Positions 50,934 to 58,886 of a stretch of DNA of 64,000 nt are shown one piece after another. The stretch comes from Curtobacterium sp. MCLR17_036 (GTDB lineage: Bacteria > Actinomycetota > Actinomycetes > Actinomycetales > Microbacteriaceae), in assembly GCF_003234445.2 (NCBI RefSeq), contig NZ_CP126269.1:3100001-3164000 (forward strand), given 5' to 3'. The notes beneath the pieces were generated by a model. It was given only the letters and a program-made list of their open reading frames with translations, had not been told where the DNA came from and searched no databases. Position numbers and translations under genes: made by a program. Every line of letters starts with the position of its first letter. Position 1 is the first letter of the stretch.

Positions 50934-50969
50934 GACCAAAACGCCCGTTTGTAACGATCCGGTAAAGAA

Positions 50970-50983
50970 GCCCTGGTCAGGGC
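50970..50983 (-). terminator. Rho-independent terminator of the DtxR-family gene
   Basis: GCCCTG-AC-CAGGGC followed on the minus strand by TTCTTT, seven bases beyond the DtxR stop codon. One of the few terminators here with a T-rich tail. Confidence 0.6.
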
Positions 50984-50990
50984 CGGAGGA

Positions 50991-51686
50991 TCAGTCCCGC
51001 TCGATGTACACGTGCTGGGCGACCTCGACCGGGAGCTCGATGCCGGCGTCCTCGCCGTCGACGCGCACCGCGACGTAGGCCCCGGCGCGCTGCACGCGGG
51101 CGAGCCGGCCGGGCATCACGCCGGCGGTGCGGAGCTGGTGGAGGAGCTCCGGCTCGAACTGCACGGGCTCGCCGAGTCGGCGGATCACCCCGGTGGCGAC
51201 TGCGTCCGTGCCATCGGTCGCCGCGACGATGTGCTGCACGCCGTCGAGGAACCCGGCGGCGGCCGGCCCGCCGATCTCCGCCAGGCCCGGGATCGGGTTG
51301 CCGTACGGCGACTCGGTCGGGTTGCCAAGCATCTCGAGCAGGCGGACCTCGACCTGCTCGCTCATCACGTGCTCCCACCGACAGGCCTCGTCGTGGACGA
51401 AGGCCCAGTCGAGGCCGATGACGTCGGCGAGCAGGCGCTCGGCGAGGCGGTGCTTGCGCATGACGTGGGTCGCCCGCGAGCGCCCCTCGTCGGTGAGCTC
51501 GAGGTGCCGGTCGCCGGACACGACGACCAGGCCGTCGCGCTCCATGCGGGCGATGGTCTGGGAGACCGTCGGACCCGAGTGGCCGAGGCGCTCGGAGATG
51601 CGCGCACGCAGCGGCACGATCGCTTCTTCCTCGAGGTCGAGGATCGTGCGCAGGTACATCTCCGTGGTGTCGACGAGATCGGTCAC
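50991..51686 (-). CDS. DtxR/IdeR/MntR-family metal-dependent regulator
   Basis: A 231-residue repressor with an N-terminal winged helix (DTTEMYLRTILDLEEE, RISERLGHSGPTVSQTIARM), a dimerisation and metal-binding domain (RKHRLAERLLADVIGLDWAFVHDEACRWEHVMS, with H, E and C/H ligands of sites 1 and 2, interrupted by short residues) and a C-terminal SH3/FeoA-like domain (about 150-231). The cysteine in EACRWEH is typical of iron-type DtxR rather than MntR. GTG 51686 has AGAGG seven bases upstream. Divergent from serC. Likely represses iron or manganese uptake and may autoregulate. Confidence 0.9.
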   Translation of the reverse strand: MTDLVDTTEMYLRTILDLEEEAIVPLRARISERLGHSGPTVSQTIARMERDGLVVVSGDRHLELTDEGRSRATHVMRKHRLAERLLADVIGLDWAFVHDEACRWEHVMSEQVEVRLLEMLGNPTESPYGNPIPGLAEIGGPAAAGFLDGVQHIVAATDGTDAVATGVIRRLGEPVQFEPELLHQLRTAGVMPGRLARVQRAGAYVAVRVDGEDAGIELPVEVAQHVYIERD

Positions 51687-51860
51687 GGTCCGCCTCTCAT
51701 GTCTGGGCCCAGCGGCCACCACCCTACTTGTTCGACCCGACGGGCACCGAACGACGGCCGCTGCACGCGGGGCCGACCGTCCGCGCAGCGTCCGCCTGGA
51801 CCGCTCCACAGCCACCCCGTCCGGCCGGTGCAGGGGCGTCGCGACGCGGATCGGGCTGGC

Positions 51861-51866
51861 TAGGAT
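51861..51866 (+). promoter_or_regulatory. Leaderless -10 box of serC
   Basis: TAGGAT, six bases before ATG 51873, without a ribosome binding site. Confidence 0.55.
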
Positions 51867-51872
51867 CGGTGC

Positions 51873-52988
51873 ATGGCAGACATCGTCATCCCCGCCGAAC
51901 TCCTCCCGACCGACGGCCGCTTCGGCTGCGGACCGTCCAAGATCCGCGGCGCGCAGCTCGAGTCCCTCGTGACGCGCGGGGCGACGATCCTCGGCACGTC
52001 GCACCGGCAGGAGCCCGTCAAGGACCTGGTCGGCAGCGTCCGCTCCGGGCTCGCCGACCTGTTCTCGCTGCCGGACGGCTACGAGGTCGTGCTCGGCAAC
52101 GGCGGCTCGACCGCCTTCTGGGACGCCGCGGCCTTCGGGCTCGTCGAGCGCCGCGCCGAGAACCTGTCCTTCGGCGAGTTCGGGTCGAAGTTCGCGAAGG
52201 CCGTCGCCGCACCGTGGCTCGAGGCACCCCACGTCGTCGAGGCCCCCGGTGGCTCGCTCGCCGCGCTCGAGACCGTCGAGGGCGTCGACGTCTACGCGTA
52301 CCCGCACAACGAGACCTCCACCGGCGTGATGGCCCCCGTGGTCCGCGCCGAGGGCGACGCCGGCGCCCTGACCGTCGTCGACGCGACGAGCGCGGCCGGC
52401 GGTGTCGCGTTCGACGTGTCCGCCACCGACGTCTACTACTTCGCGCCGCAGAAGAACTTCGCCTCGGACGGCGGCCTGTGGCTCGCGCTGTTCTCGCCGG
52501 CGGCGCTCGAGCGGGTCGAGCGGATCGCCGCCTCGGACCGCTACGTCCCCGAGTTCCTGTCCCTGCAGAACGCCGTCGACAACTCGCGGCTGAACCAGAC
52601 GCTGAACACGCCGGCGCTGGCCACCCTGCTCATGCTCGACGACCAGGTCCGGTGGATCAACGAGTCCGGCGGCCTGCAGTGGGCCGACACCCGCACGAAG
52701 GCATCGTCGTCGACGATCTACGACTGGGCCGAGGCCTCCGACCACGCGACGCCGTTCGTGGCCGACCCGGCCGCACGGTCGCAGGTCGTCGCCACGATCG
52801 ACCTCGACGAGTCGATCGACGCGAAGGCCGTCGCCGCGACCCTGCGGGCGAACGGCATCGTCGACACCGAGCCCTACCGCAAGCTCGGCCGGAACCAGCT
52901 CCGGGTCGCCACCTTCACCGCGATCGACCCCGACGACGTCGCGAAGCTCGTCCGCGCGATCGACTTCACCGTCGACGCACTCGGCTGA
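51873..52988 (+). CDS. serC: Phosphoserine aminotransferase
   Basis: A 371-residue PLP enzyme converting 3-phosphohydroxypyruvate and glutamate to phosphoserine. It is the actinobacterial-type sequence: FGCGPSKIR at the start, LGTSHRQEPVKDLVGSVR, EVVLGNGGSTAFWDAA, the aspartate strand VDATSAAGGV, and the Schiff-base lysine in YYFAPQKNFASDGGLW (about residue 195). SLQNAVDNSRLNQTLNTPAL and GLQWADTRTKASS follow. Serine pathway partners are not adjacent. The leaderless start and the 20-bp-stem terminator make it a monocistron. Confidence 0.95.
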   Translation: MADIVIPAELLPTDGRFGCGPSKIRGAQLESLVTRGATILGTSHRQEPVKDLVGSVRSGLADLFSLPDGYEVVLGNGGSTAFWDAAAFGLVERRAENLSFGEFGSKFAKAVAAPWLEAPHVVEAPGGSLAALETVEGVDVYAYPHNETSTGVMAPVVRAEGDAGALTVVDATSAAGGVAFDVSATDVYYFAPQKNFASDGGLWLALFSPAALERVERIAASDRYVPEFLSLQNAVDNSRLNQTLNTPALATLLMLDDQVRWINESGGLQWADTRTKASSSTIYDWAEASDHATPFVADPAARSQVVATIDLDESIDAKAVAATLRANGIVDTEPYRKLGRNQLRVATFTAIDPDDVAKLVRAIDFTVDALG

Positions 52989-53022
52989 CGCCCGGCACCC
53001 GGACGCCTGCACCACGCGAGCC

Positions 53023-53065
53023 CGACGACGAACGCCCCACGGATCCCGTGGGGCGTTCGTCGTCG
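53023..53065. terminator. Terminator between serC and the DUF3027 gene
   Basis: A 20-bp perfect stem (53023-53042 with 53046-53065) and a 3-nt loop, between convergent genes. Confidence 0.9.
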
Positions 53066-53078
53066 CAGGCGGTGCCGG

Positions 53079-53795
53079 TCAGTCCCGGTGGTGCTCGGGG
53101 TCGACCTCGGCCGGGTCGAGCCGGGCCGTGTCGAGGTCGTCGTCCGGGTCGACCGGGCGGACACGACGCGACCGACGGCGTGCACCGCGGGACGGAGCGG
53201 GCGCCTCCTCGACCTCGTCCTCGTCGCTGTCGCTGTCGTCGAGGGCGTCGACGTCGACCCCCTCGATGTCGTCGTCGTCGGACTCGGCGAGGTCGTCCTC
53301 GTCCGCGTCGAACTCGTCGTCATCGTCTTCGTCGTCGTCCTCGTCGTCGTCCGACTCGTCCGCGTCGTCGTCGTACTCCGCGTCGTCGTCCGCGTCGTCG
53401 TCCGCGTCGTCGTCGAGGTCGTCGTCCTCGTCCGCGTCGTCATCGTCGTCGTCCGACTCGTCGTCCGCGTCGCCGGTCTCGTGCTCCTGCGCGGCGCGGT
53501 ACTCGGCCAGTCGCTCGGACCACGGCACCCACTCCGGCGCGACGAGGGAGCCGTCGCCCGGCATGAGCTCGACCTCGAGCACGGTCGGGTCGTCGTCGCC
53601 GACCTTCGCGATGCTGACGGTCCAGCGCCACCCGGGGTACCCCGGCATGCGGTTCGCGAACAGGACGGAGACGACGCCGTCGCCCTCGTCCACGGTGTCG
53701 ACGACGGCACCGACGCTCGACTCTGGGGTCACCTCGAGCAGCGCGGTCCGCGCCAAGTCCGCGTAATCGGGAAGTACTGCGTCGTTCTCGGTCAT
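53079..53795 (-). CDS. DUF3027 protein with very long acidic tail
   Basis: A 238-residue actinobacterial protein. The DUF3027 domain is at about 8-102: ALLEVTPESSVGAVV, MPGYPGWRWTVSIAKVG, TVLEVELMPGDGSLVAPEWV and PWSERL are the family marks. From residue 106 to about 198 the chain is nearly all Asp and Glu, encoded by GTC-GTC-type repeats at about 53215-53460. A basic cluster (203-213, GARRRSRRVR) follows. ATG 53795 lies four bases after the cold-shock gene stop, so the two are co-transcribed. Function unknown; acidic tails of this kind often contact nucleic-acid-binding proteins. Confidence 0.85.
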   Translation of the reverse strand: MTENDAVLPDYADLARTALLEVTPESSVGAVVDTVDEGDGVVSVLFANRMPGYPGWRWTVSIAKVGDDDPTVLEVELMPGDGSLVAPEWVPWSERLAEYRAAQEHETGDADDESDDDDDDADEDDDLDDDADDDADDDAEYDDDADESDDDEDDDEDDDDEFDADEDDLAESDDDDIEGVDVDALDDSDSDEDEVEEAPAPSRGARRRSRRVRPVDPDDDLDTARLDPAEVDPEHHRD

Positions 53796-53799
53796 GGCG

Positions 53800-54177
53800 T
53801 CACGCCTCCAGCTGGTCTGCGACGTGCCGCAGGATCGCGGCGATCCGGTCGCCGTTCTTCGGGTAGCGCCCGTGGCGCAGGTCGCCACTGATGCGGTCGA
53901 GTTCCTTCACCAGGTCCTCGACGATCACGGCCATGTCGTCCGCGGAGCGGCGGGACATGCGGGACAGCGACGGCTGCGGTTCGAGCAGACGGACGGACAG
54001 GGCCTGGGAGCCCTTCTTGCCCTGCACCACGCCGTACTCGAGCCGCGAACCCGCCTTGACGGTCGTGACGCCGTCGGGCAGCGACGACGCGTGCAGGAAC
54101 ACCTGGTCGCCGTCGTCTCCGGTGATGAAACCGAAGCCCTTGTCGTCGTCGTAGAACTTGACCTTGCCGGTGGGCAT
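53800..54177 (-). CDS. Cold-shock domain protein with C-terminal extension
   Basis: A 125-residue RNA/ssDNA-binding protein. The cold-shock barrel (1-66) has RNP1 KGFGFIT (13-19) and RNP2 VFLHASSL (26-33). It lacks the usual W-F-N in the first strand (KVKFYDDDKG). Beyond residue 70 is a 55-residue helical extension (MSRRSADDMAVIVEDLVKEL, then RHGRYPKNGDRIAAI), which is not found in classical Csp proteins of 65-70 residues. ATG 54177 has GAGGAGT at good spacing. First gene of a two-gene operon with the DUF3027 gene; divergent from a small membrane protein gene. Confidence 0.88.
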   Translation of the reverse strand: MPTGKVKFYDDDKGFGFITGDDGDQVFLHASSLPDGVTTVKAGSRLEYGVVQGKKGSQALSVRLLEPQPSLSRMSRRSADDMAVIVEDLVKELDRISGDLRHGRYPKNGDRIAAILRHVADQLEA

Positions 54178-54220
54178 GCGTGGACTCCTCGAGGTCGTGG
54201 TACGGCCGTGGTGCGTCGGA

Positions 54221-54226
54221 TATCCT
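54221..54226 (+). promoter_or_regulatory. Leaderless -10 box of the small membrane protein gene
   Basis: TATCCT, six bases before ATG 54233, a near-consensus -10 without a ribosome site. Confidence 0.55.
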
Positions 54227-54232
54227 GGGTCG

Positions 54233-54532
54233 ATGGCCAAGCCGACCCGATCGACCGGGAACCCGCAGGATTCCGCTGAACCCCCGGTGACGTTCAATCG
54301 TACCGAACGCGCTCTGGCGTTCATGATCGGTGGGATCATCATCCTCGGCGTGCTCTGCTTCATCGCGATGATCATCATGTGGTTGACCGACTCGAGCGCC
54401 CAGGGGTCGATGCCGTGGCCGGTCGTCATGGCGATCCCGCTCGTCGGCTTCCCGATCGCCATGCTCCTGGTGTTCACGCTCCTCGGCATCACCTGGACCC
54501 GTCGGGCACGAGCCAACCGGACGGCGCGCTGA
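54233..54532 (+). CDS. Small two-helix membrane protein
   Basis: A 99-residue protein with a hydrophilic N-terminus (MAKPTRSTGNPQDSAEPPVTF), two membrane helices (about 26-50 and 62-88) joined by a short loop (DSSAQGSMPWP), and a basic C-terminus (RRARANR). Sequences of this type adjacent to XPB and cold-shock genes are, in my memory, annotated as hypothetical in Microbacteriaceae. Leaderless start. It precedes the helicase-associated-domain gene by 28 bp on the same strand and could form one transcript with it. No function suggested. Confidence 0.7.
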   Translation: MAKPTRSTGNPQDSAEPPVTFNRTERALAFMIGGIIILGVLCFIAMIIMWLTDSSAQGSMPWPVVMAIPLVGFPIAMLLVFTLLGITWTRRARANRTAR

Positions 54533-54560
54533 CGTCCGCCCCGGACGCTGGCACCGGACG

Positions 54561-56327
54561 ATGACGACCACCGCCGACCTGGCCGCCCGACTCCGGGCGA
54601 TGCCGGACGACGCCCTCGAGCGACTGGTCGCCGCCCGGCGACTGCCCGCCGCCGCACTCGCCGAGACCGGCCCGCAGCGGATCACCGACTTCTTCGACCT
54701 GGCCGAGGCACTCCGCGCCGACGACGCGGTCGACGCCGCCGTCGAGCACCTACCCCGTGCGACGATCCTCGCGCTGCGCGACGGCGGGGACCCCGACGCA
54801 CTCGGCCCGGCGATCGCGCTCGGCCTCGCCGACCAGGACGGTACCGTCGACGACGCGGTCGCCGCACGCGTGGCCGCCCACCCCGACCTCACCGCGCTCG
54901 ACGAGCGGCCGGGAGGCCCGGATCACCCCCGCTCCGCCGCCGACGTCGACGACGCGGCGGCCCCGGAGCGAGCCCGCACGACCGGCGCGGAGCAGGCGTT
55001 CTCGACGATGACCGTGCTCGCCGAACTCCTGCGCGCCGTCGACGCCGGCGCCGTGCACGAGCTCGTCAAGGGCGGCATCGGCGCCCCGCTCTCGCGGACC
55101 CTGGCGGAACGCATCGGCACGGACGCCGAGCTCGTCGCCGGGCGTCTCGCGCTCCTCGAGCGGATCGGCTTCGCCGAGCCCGGCGCCGGCGACTGGACGG
55201 TGACCGAGGCCGGTCGCTCCTGGCTCCTCGCCCCCTGGCCGGAGCGTTGGGCGACCCTCGTCGCCGCCTGGTCGGCCACCCTCGGCGACGCCGTGCACCA
55301 GGTGTTCGCCCTGGCCGACGGCGACCTGCGCGACCCGGTCCCGCTCGGGCGGTGGGCCTACCCCGCCGGCGCACGTTGGCTCGACGCCGCGCTGCTCGAG
55401 GCCGTCGGCGATGCCGGCTCCCTCGGGCTGGCGGTCGACGGACTGCTCACGAGCACGGGCCGGGCACTGCTCGCCGGTGACGCCGCCCCCGCTGCCGACG
55501 ACCTGCCGGGGACGGTGGAGCAGGTCTACCTGCAGCACGACCTGACCGTGATCGCCCCCGGGCCGCTCGCCCCCGTCGACGACGACGCACTCCGCAGCGT
55601 CGCCGTGCTCGAGGCACCCGGCCTGGCCGCGCGGTACCGGATCTCCGAGGACACCCTGCGGGCGGCGTTCCGCGCCGGACGATCCCGCGAGGACGTGCTC
55701 GAACTGCTCGGACGTCTGTCGTCCACCGGGATCCCCCAGCCCCTGGCCTACCTGGTCGACCAGGTGGCCGGCCGCGACGGCAGCATCGTCGTCGACCGGG
55801 GCGACGACGGTCTCGGCGCCGTCGTGCGCGGCACGCCGGACCAGCTCGACCTGGTCGGCGTCGACGCGGAGCTGCGCCAGATGGCGTGGGAGCGCAGCGA
55901 CCTGACGACCCTCGTCACCCGCTACCCGCCGCACGTCGTGCACTCCGCGCTCGAGGACCAGCGCTACCCGGCCGTCCTGGCGACCGCAGCCCGCCCGGTG
56001 CGGCACCACGGGCCTCCCGTCCGGCGCAGCCATGCCGGACGCTCGCCGGAGCAGGCGGCGCACGCACTCGTCGAACGGCTCCGGCTGACGACGCAGCGCG
56101 GCGACGCCGAGCCGGAGCAGGAGTGGCTCGGACGGCAGATCGACCTCGCCGTGCGCGGACGCACACCGATCCGGCTGACCGTCCGCATGCCGGACGGCGC
56201 CGAGCGGTCGTTCTCGATCATGCCGACCTCGGTCGCGGCGGGGCGCGTCCGCGGGCGCGACACGGCCGTCGACGTGGAGCGCACGCTCCCCCTGTCGCTC
56301 GTCGTGGCGGTCGAGAGCGACGCCTGA
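54561..56327 (+). CDS. Helicase-associated (Helicase_C_3/XPB-Ssl2-like) domain protein
   Basis: A 588-residue protein without helicase motifs. The N-terminal two thirds are Leu/Ala-rich helices with winged-helix character (PLSRTLAERIGTDAEL, ERIGFAEPGAGDWTVTEAG). The C-terminal region from about 320 matches the XPB/Ssl2-like Helicase_C_3 domain: VYLQHDLTVIAPGPL, ARYRISEDTLRAAFRAGRS, GIPQPLAYLVDQVA and ERSDLTTLVTRYPP. The last 80 residues hold a WYL-like beta segment (PIRLTVRMPDGAERSFSIMP). Two low-complexity inserts, ERPGGPDHP and RHHGPPVRRS, coincide with copies of the dispersed GGGAGGC motif. Adjacent to XPB, so a DNA repair partner is inferred. Confidence 0.85.
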   Translation: MTTTADLAARLRAMPDDALERLVAARRLPAAALAETGPQRITDFFDLAEALRADDAVDAAVEHLPRATILALRDGGDPDALGPAIALGLADQDGTVDDAVAARVAAHPDLTALDERPGGPDHPRSAADVDDAAAPERARTTGAEQAFSTMTVLAELLRAVDAGAVHELVKGGIGAPLSRTLAERIGTDAELVAGRLALLERIGFAEPGAGDWTVTEAGRSWLLAPWPERWATLVAAWSATLGDAVHQVFALADGDLRDPVPLGRWAYPAGARWLDAALLEAVGDAGSLGLAVDGLLTSTGRALLAGDAAPAADDLPGTVEQVYLQHDLTVIAPGPLAPVDDDALRSVAVLEAPGLAARYRISEDTLRAAFRAGRSREDVLELLGRLSSTGIPQPLAYLVDQVAGRDGSIVVDRGDDGLGAVVRGTPDQLDLVGVDAELRQMAWERSDLTTLVTRYPPHVVHSALEDQRYPAVLATAARPVRHHGPPVRRSHAGRSPEQAAHALVERLRLTTQRGDAEPEQEWLGRQIDLAVRGRTPIRLTVRMPDGAERSFSIMPTSVAAGRVRGRDTAVDVERTLPLSLVVAVESDA

Positions 56328-56375
56328 GCCGGACCGACACCCGCACGCAGGTCGCGACGGCTAGGCTGGCAGGTC

Positions 56376-58073
56376 ATGAACGGACCGCTGATCGTGCAGA
56401 GCGACCGCACCGTGCTCCTCGAGGTCGCACACCCCGACGCCGAGGACGCACGCCACGAGCTCGCGGCCTTCGCCGAACTCGAACGTGCCCCCGAGCACGT
56501 GCACACGTACCGCATCACCCGCCTCGGCCTGTGGAACGCGCGCGCCGCCGGACACGACGCCGAGGCGATGATCGACACGCTCGAACGCTTCGCGAAGTTC
56601 CCCGTCCCGCAGAGCGTCACCGTCGACATCCGCGACACGGTGTCGCGCTACGGGCGGCTCGTGATCCGGCGCGAGGAGCGTGCGGACGCGCCCGTCATCG
56701 CGAACTCCCCCGCCGAGGAACTCGAGCGGCTCCCCGTGCTGCTGCTCACCGCCGAGGACCCGGCCGTCCTGGCCGAGGTGATCCGGTCGAAGCGCATCAA
56801 GCCGCTGCTCGGTGACATGCGCTCCCCCTCCGAGGTCGAGCTGCAGCCGTGGGCGCGCGGGCAGGTCAAGCAGGAGCTCGTGAAGCTCGGTTGGCCGGCC
56901 GAGGACCTGGCGGGCTACACGCCGGGCCAGCCGCACCCGATCGACCTCGACACCGCCGAGTGGCACATGCGGCCGTACCAGGAGCAGGCGGTCGACACGT
57001 TCTTCGCCCAGGGCTCCGGTGTCGTCGTGCTGCCCTGCGGCGCCGGCAAGACCCTGGTCGGCGCCGGCGCGATGGCGACGGTGAAGGCGACCACGCTCAT
57101 CCTCGTCACGAACACCGTCTCGGCGCGGCAGTGGCGCAACGAGCTGCTCAAGCGCACCACCCTGGCCCCCGAGGACATCGGGGAGTACTCCGGCACCGTC
57201 AAGGAGATCCGGCCGGTCACCATCGCGACCTACCAGATCCTCACCGCGCGCCGGAAGGGCGAGTACACGCACCTGTCGCTGCTCGACGCCCTCGACTGGG
57301 GCCTCATCGTCTACGACGAGGTGCACCTGCTGCCGGCGCCGGTGTTCAAGCTCACCGCGGACCTGCAGGCCCGTCGTCGGCTCGGGCTGACGGCGACCCT
57401 CGTGCGCGAGGACGGCCGCGAGAGCGACGTGTTCTCGCTCATCGGCCCGAAGCGCTACGACGCCCCGTGGAAGGAGATCGAGGCCCAGGGCTACATCTCC
57501 CCCGCGGAGTGCTACGAGGTCCGCGTCGACCTGCCCCACGAGGACCGGCTCGAGTACGCGGCGTCCGGCGACGACGAGCGCTACCGGCTCGCGGCGACCT
57601 CGCCGGCGAAGACCCCCGTGGTGCGCGAGCTCATCGAGAAGCACCGCGGCGAGCAGATCCTCGTCATCGGGCAGTACATCGACCAGCTCGACGAACTCGC
57701 CGCGTCGCTCGACGCCGCCGAGATCACCGGCGCGACACCCGTCGACGAACGCGAGCGGCTGTACGACGCGTTCCGGTCCGGCGAGGTCGACGTGCTCGTC
57801 GTGTCGAAGGTCGCGAACTTCTCGATCGACCTGCCCGACGCGACCGTCGCCATCCAGGTCTCCGGCTCCTTCGGATCACGACAGGAAGAGGCCCAGCGCC
57901 TCGGCCGGTTGCTGCGACCGAACAAGGACGGCCTGCCCGCGTCGTTCTACACGCTCGTCGCCCGGGACACCGTCGACCAGGACTTCGCCCAGAACCGGCA
58001 GCGGTTCCTGGCGGAGCAGGGCTACTCGTACACGATCCTCGACGCGGACCAGGTCCAGACCCCGGTTGGCTGA
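56376..58073 (+). CDS. DNA repair helicase XPB
   Basis: A 565-residue superfamily II 3'-5' helicase of the bacterial XPB group. An N-terminal DRD-like damage-recognition domain (about 1-190) precedes RecA1 with Walker A CGAGKT (221-226), DEVH (314-317) and the RED motif (R344-E-D, typical for XPB), and RecA2 with motif VI QRLGRLLRP (508-516). YISPAECYEVRVDLPHEDRLEY is the linker between the lobes. ATG 56376 is eight bases behind TAGGCT, so it may be transcribed separately from the helicase-associated gene 48 bp upstream. Role: DNA unwinding in repair or transcription. Confidence 0.94.
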   Translation: MNGPLIVQSDRTVLLEVAHPDAEDARHELAAFAELERAPEHVHTYRITRLGLWNARAAGHDAEAMIDTLERFAKFPVPQSVTVDIRDTVSRYGRLVIRREERADAPVIANSPAEELERLPVLLLTAEDPAVLAEVIRSKRIKPLLGDMRSPSEVELQPWARGQVKQELVKLGWPAEDLAGYTPGQPHPIDLDTAEWHMRPYQEQAVDTFFAQGSGVVVLPCGAGKTLVGAGAMATVKATTLILVTNTVSARQWRNELLKRTTLAPEDIGEYSGTVKEIRPVTIATYQILTARRKGEYTHLSLLDALDWGLIVYDEVHLLPAPVFKLTADLQARRRLGLTATLVREDGRESDVFSLIGPKRYDAPWKEIEAQGYISPAECYEVRVDLPHEDRLEYAASGDDERYRLAATSPAKTPVVRELIEKHRGEQILVIGQYIDQLDELAASLDAAEITGATPVDERERLYDAFRSGEVDVLVVSKVANFSIDLPDATVAIQVSGSFGSRQEEAQRLGRLLRPNKDGLPASFYTLVARDTVDQDFAQNRQRFLAEQGYSYTILDADQVQTPVG

Positions 58074-58124
58074 CGCTCGCACCGCTCCCAGGAAACCTCG
58101 AGGGAACGGTCAGAAGATAGGACC

Positions 58125-58820
58125 ATGAGCGATGGCCCCAAGATCCTGATCGTCGACGACGAGCCGAACATCCGCGACCTCCTGACGACCTCGCTGCGCT
58201 TCGCCGGCTTCGCCGTGCGCGCGGTGGGCAACGGGGCACAGGCGATCTCCGCCGTGCTCGAGGAAGAGCCGGACCTCATCATCCTCGACGTCATGCTGCC
58301 CGACATGAACGGCTTCGGCGTCACCAAGCGCCTGCGGTCCTCGGGCTACACCTCACCGATCCTGTTCCTCACCGCGAAGGACGACACCGAGGACAAGATC
58401 ACCGGCCTCACCGTCGGCGGCGACGACTACGTCACCAAGCCCTTCTCGCTCGACGAGATCGTCGCCCGCATCAAGGCCATCCTCCGTCGCACCATGAACG
58501 ACGAAGAGGACGCGATCATTCGCGCCGGCGAGCTCACGATGGACCAGGACACGCACGAGGTCACCATCGGCGACGCGCAGATCGAGCTCTCGCCCACCGA
58601 GTTCAAGCTGCTCCGCTACCTCATGCTCAACCCGAACCGCGTGCTGTCGAAGGCGCAGATCCTCGACCACGTGTGGGAGTACGACTTCAACGGCGACGCC
58701 GGCATCGTCGAGAGCTACATCTCGTACCTGCGCCGCAAGCTCGACCAGTACTCGGCCGAGCCGATCATCCAGACGAAGCGCGGCTTCGGCTACATGCTGA
58801 AGGCATCGAAGGCCTCGTAG
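58125..58820 (+). CDS. OmpR/PhoB-family response regulator
   Basis: A 231-residue regulator. Receiver domain: acidic pocket D11-D12, phosphoacceptor D55 (LIILDVMLP), LTAKDDTEDK and K105 (YVTKPFSL). DNA-binding winged helix from about 130: ELSPTEFKLLRYLMLNPNRVLSKAQILDHVW, broken by short gaps, then ESYISYLRRKLD and IQTKRGFGYML. It is closest in feel to mycobacterial PhoP/TcrX-type regulators. The ATG follows AGGA at short spacing. The cognate kinase gene comes 66 bp later, separated by a strong hairpin and its own -10 box. Confidence 0.93.
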   Translation: MSDGPKILIVDDEPNIRDLLTTSLRFAGFAVRAVGNGAQAISAVLEEEPDLIILDVMLPDMNGFGVTKRLRSSGYTSPILFLTAKDDTEDKITGLTVGGDDYVTKPFSLDEIVARIKAILRRTMNDEEDAIIRAGELTMDQDTHEVTIGDAQIELSPTEFKLLRYLMLNPNRVLSKAQILDHVWEYDFNGDAGIVESYISYLRRKLDQYSAEPIIQTKRGFGYMLKASKAS

Positions 58821-58838
58821 CACCGTCAGGTCTTCACG

Positions 58839-58867
58839 GCGGGCGTCCGGTTTCACCGGGCGCCCGC
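58839..58867 (+). terminator. Hairpin between response regulator and kinase genes
   Basis: GCGGGCGTCCGGT pairs with ACCGGGCGCCCGC (13 bp, one T-G pair), loop TTC. It sits 18 bp after the regulator stop codon and five bases before a TATCGT -10 box (58872-58877) for the kinase gene, so it could attenuate read-through. Confidence 0.65.
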
Positions 58868-58886
58868 TGTCTATCGTTGGGGCAGC

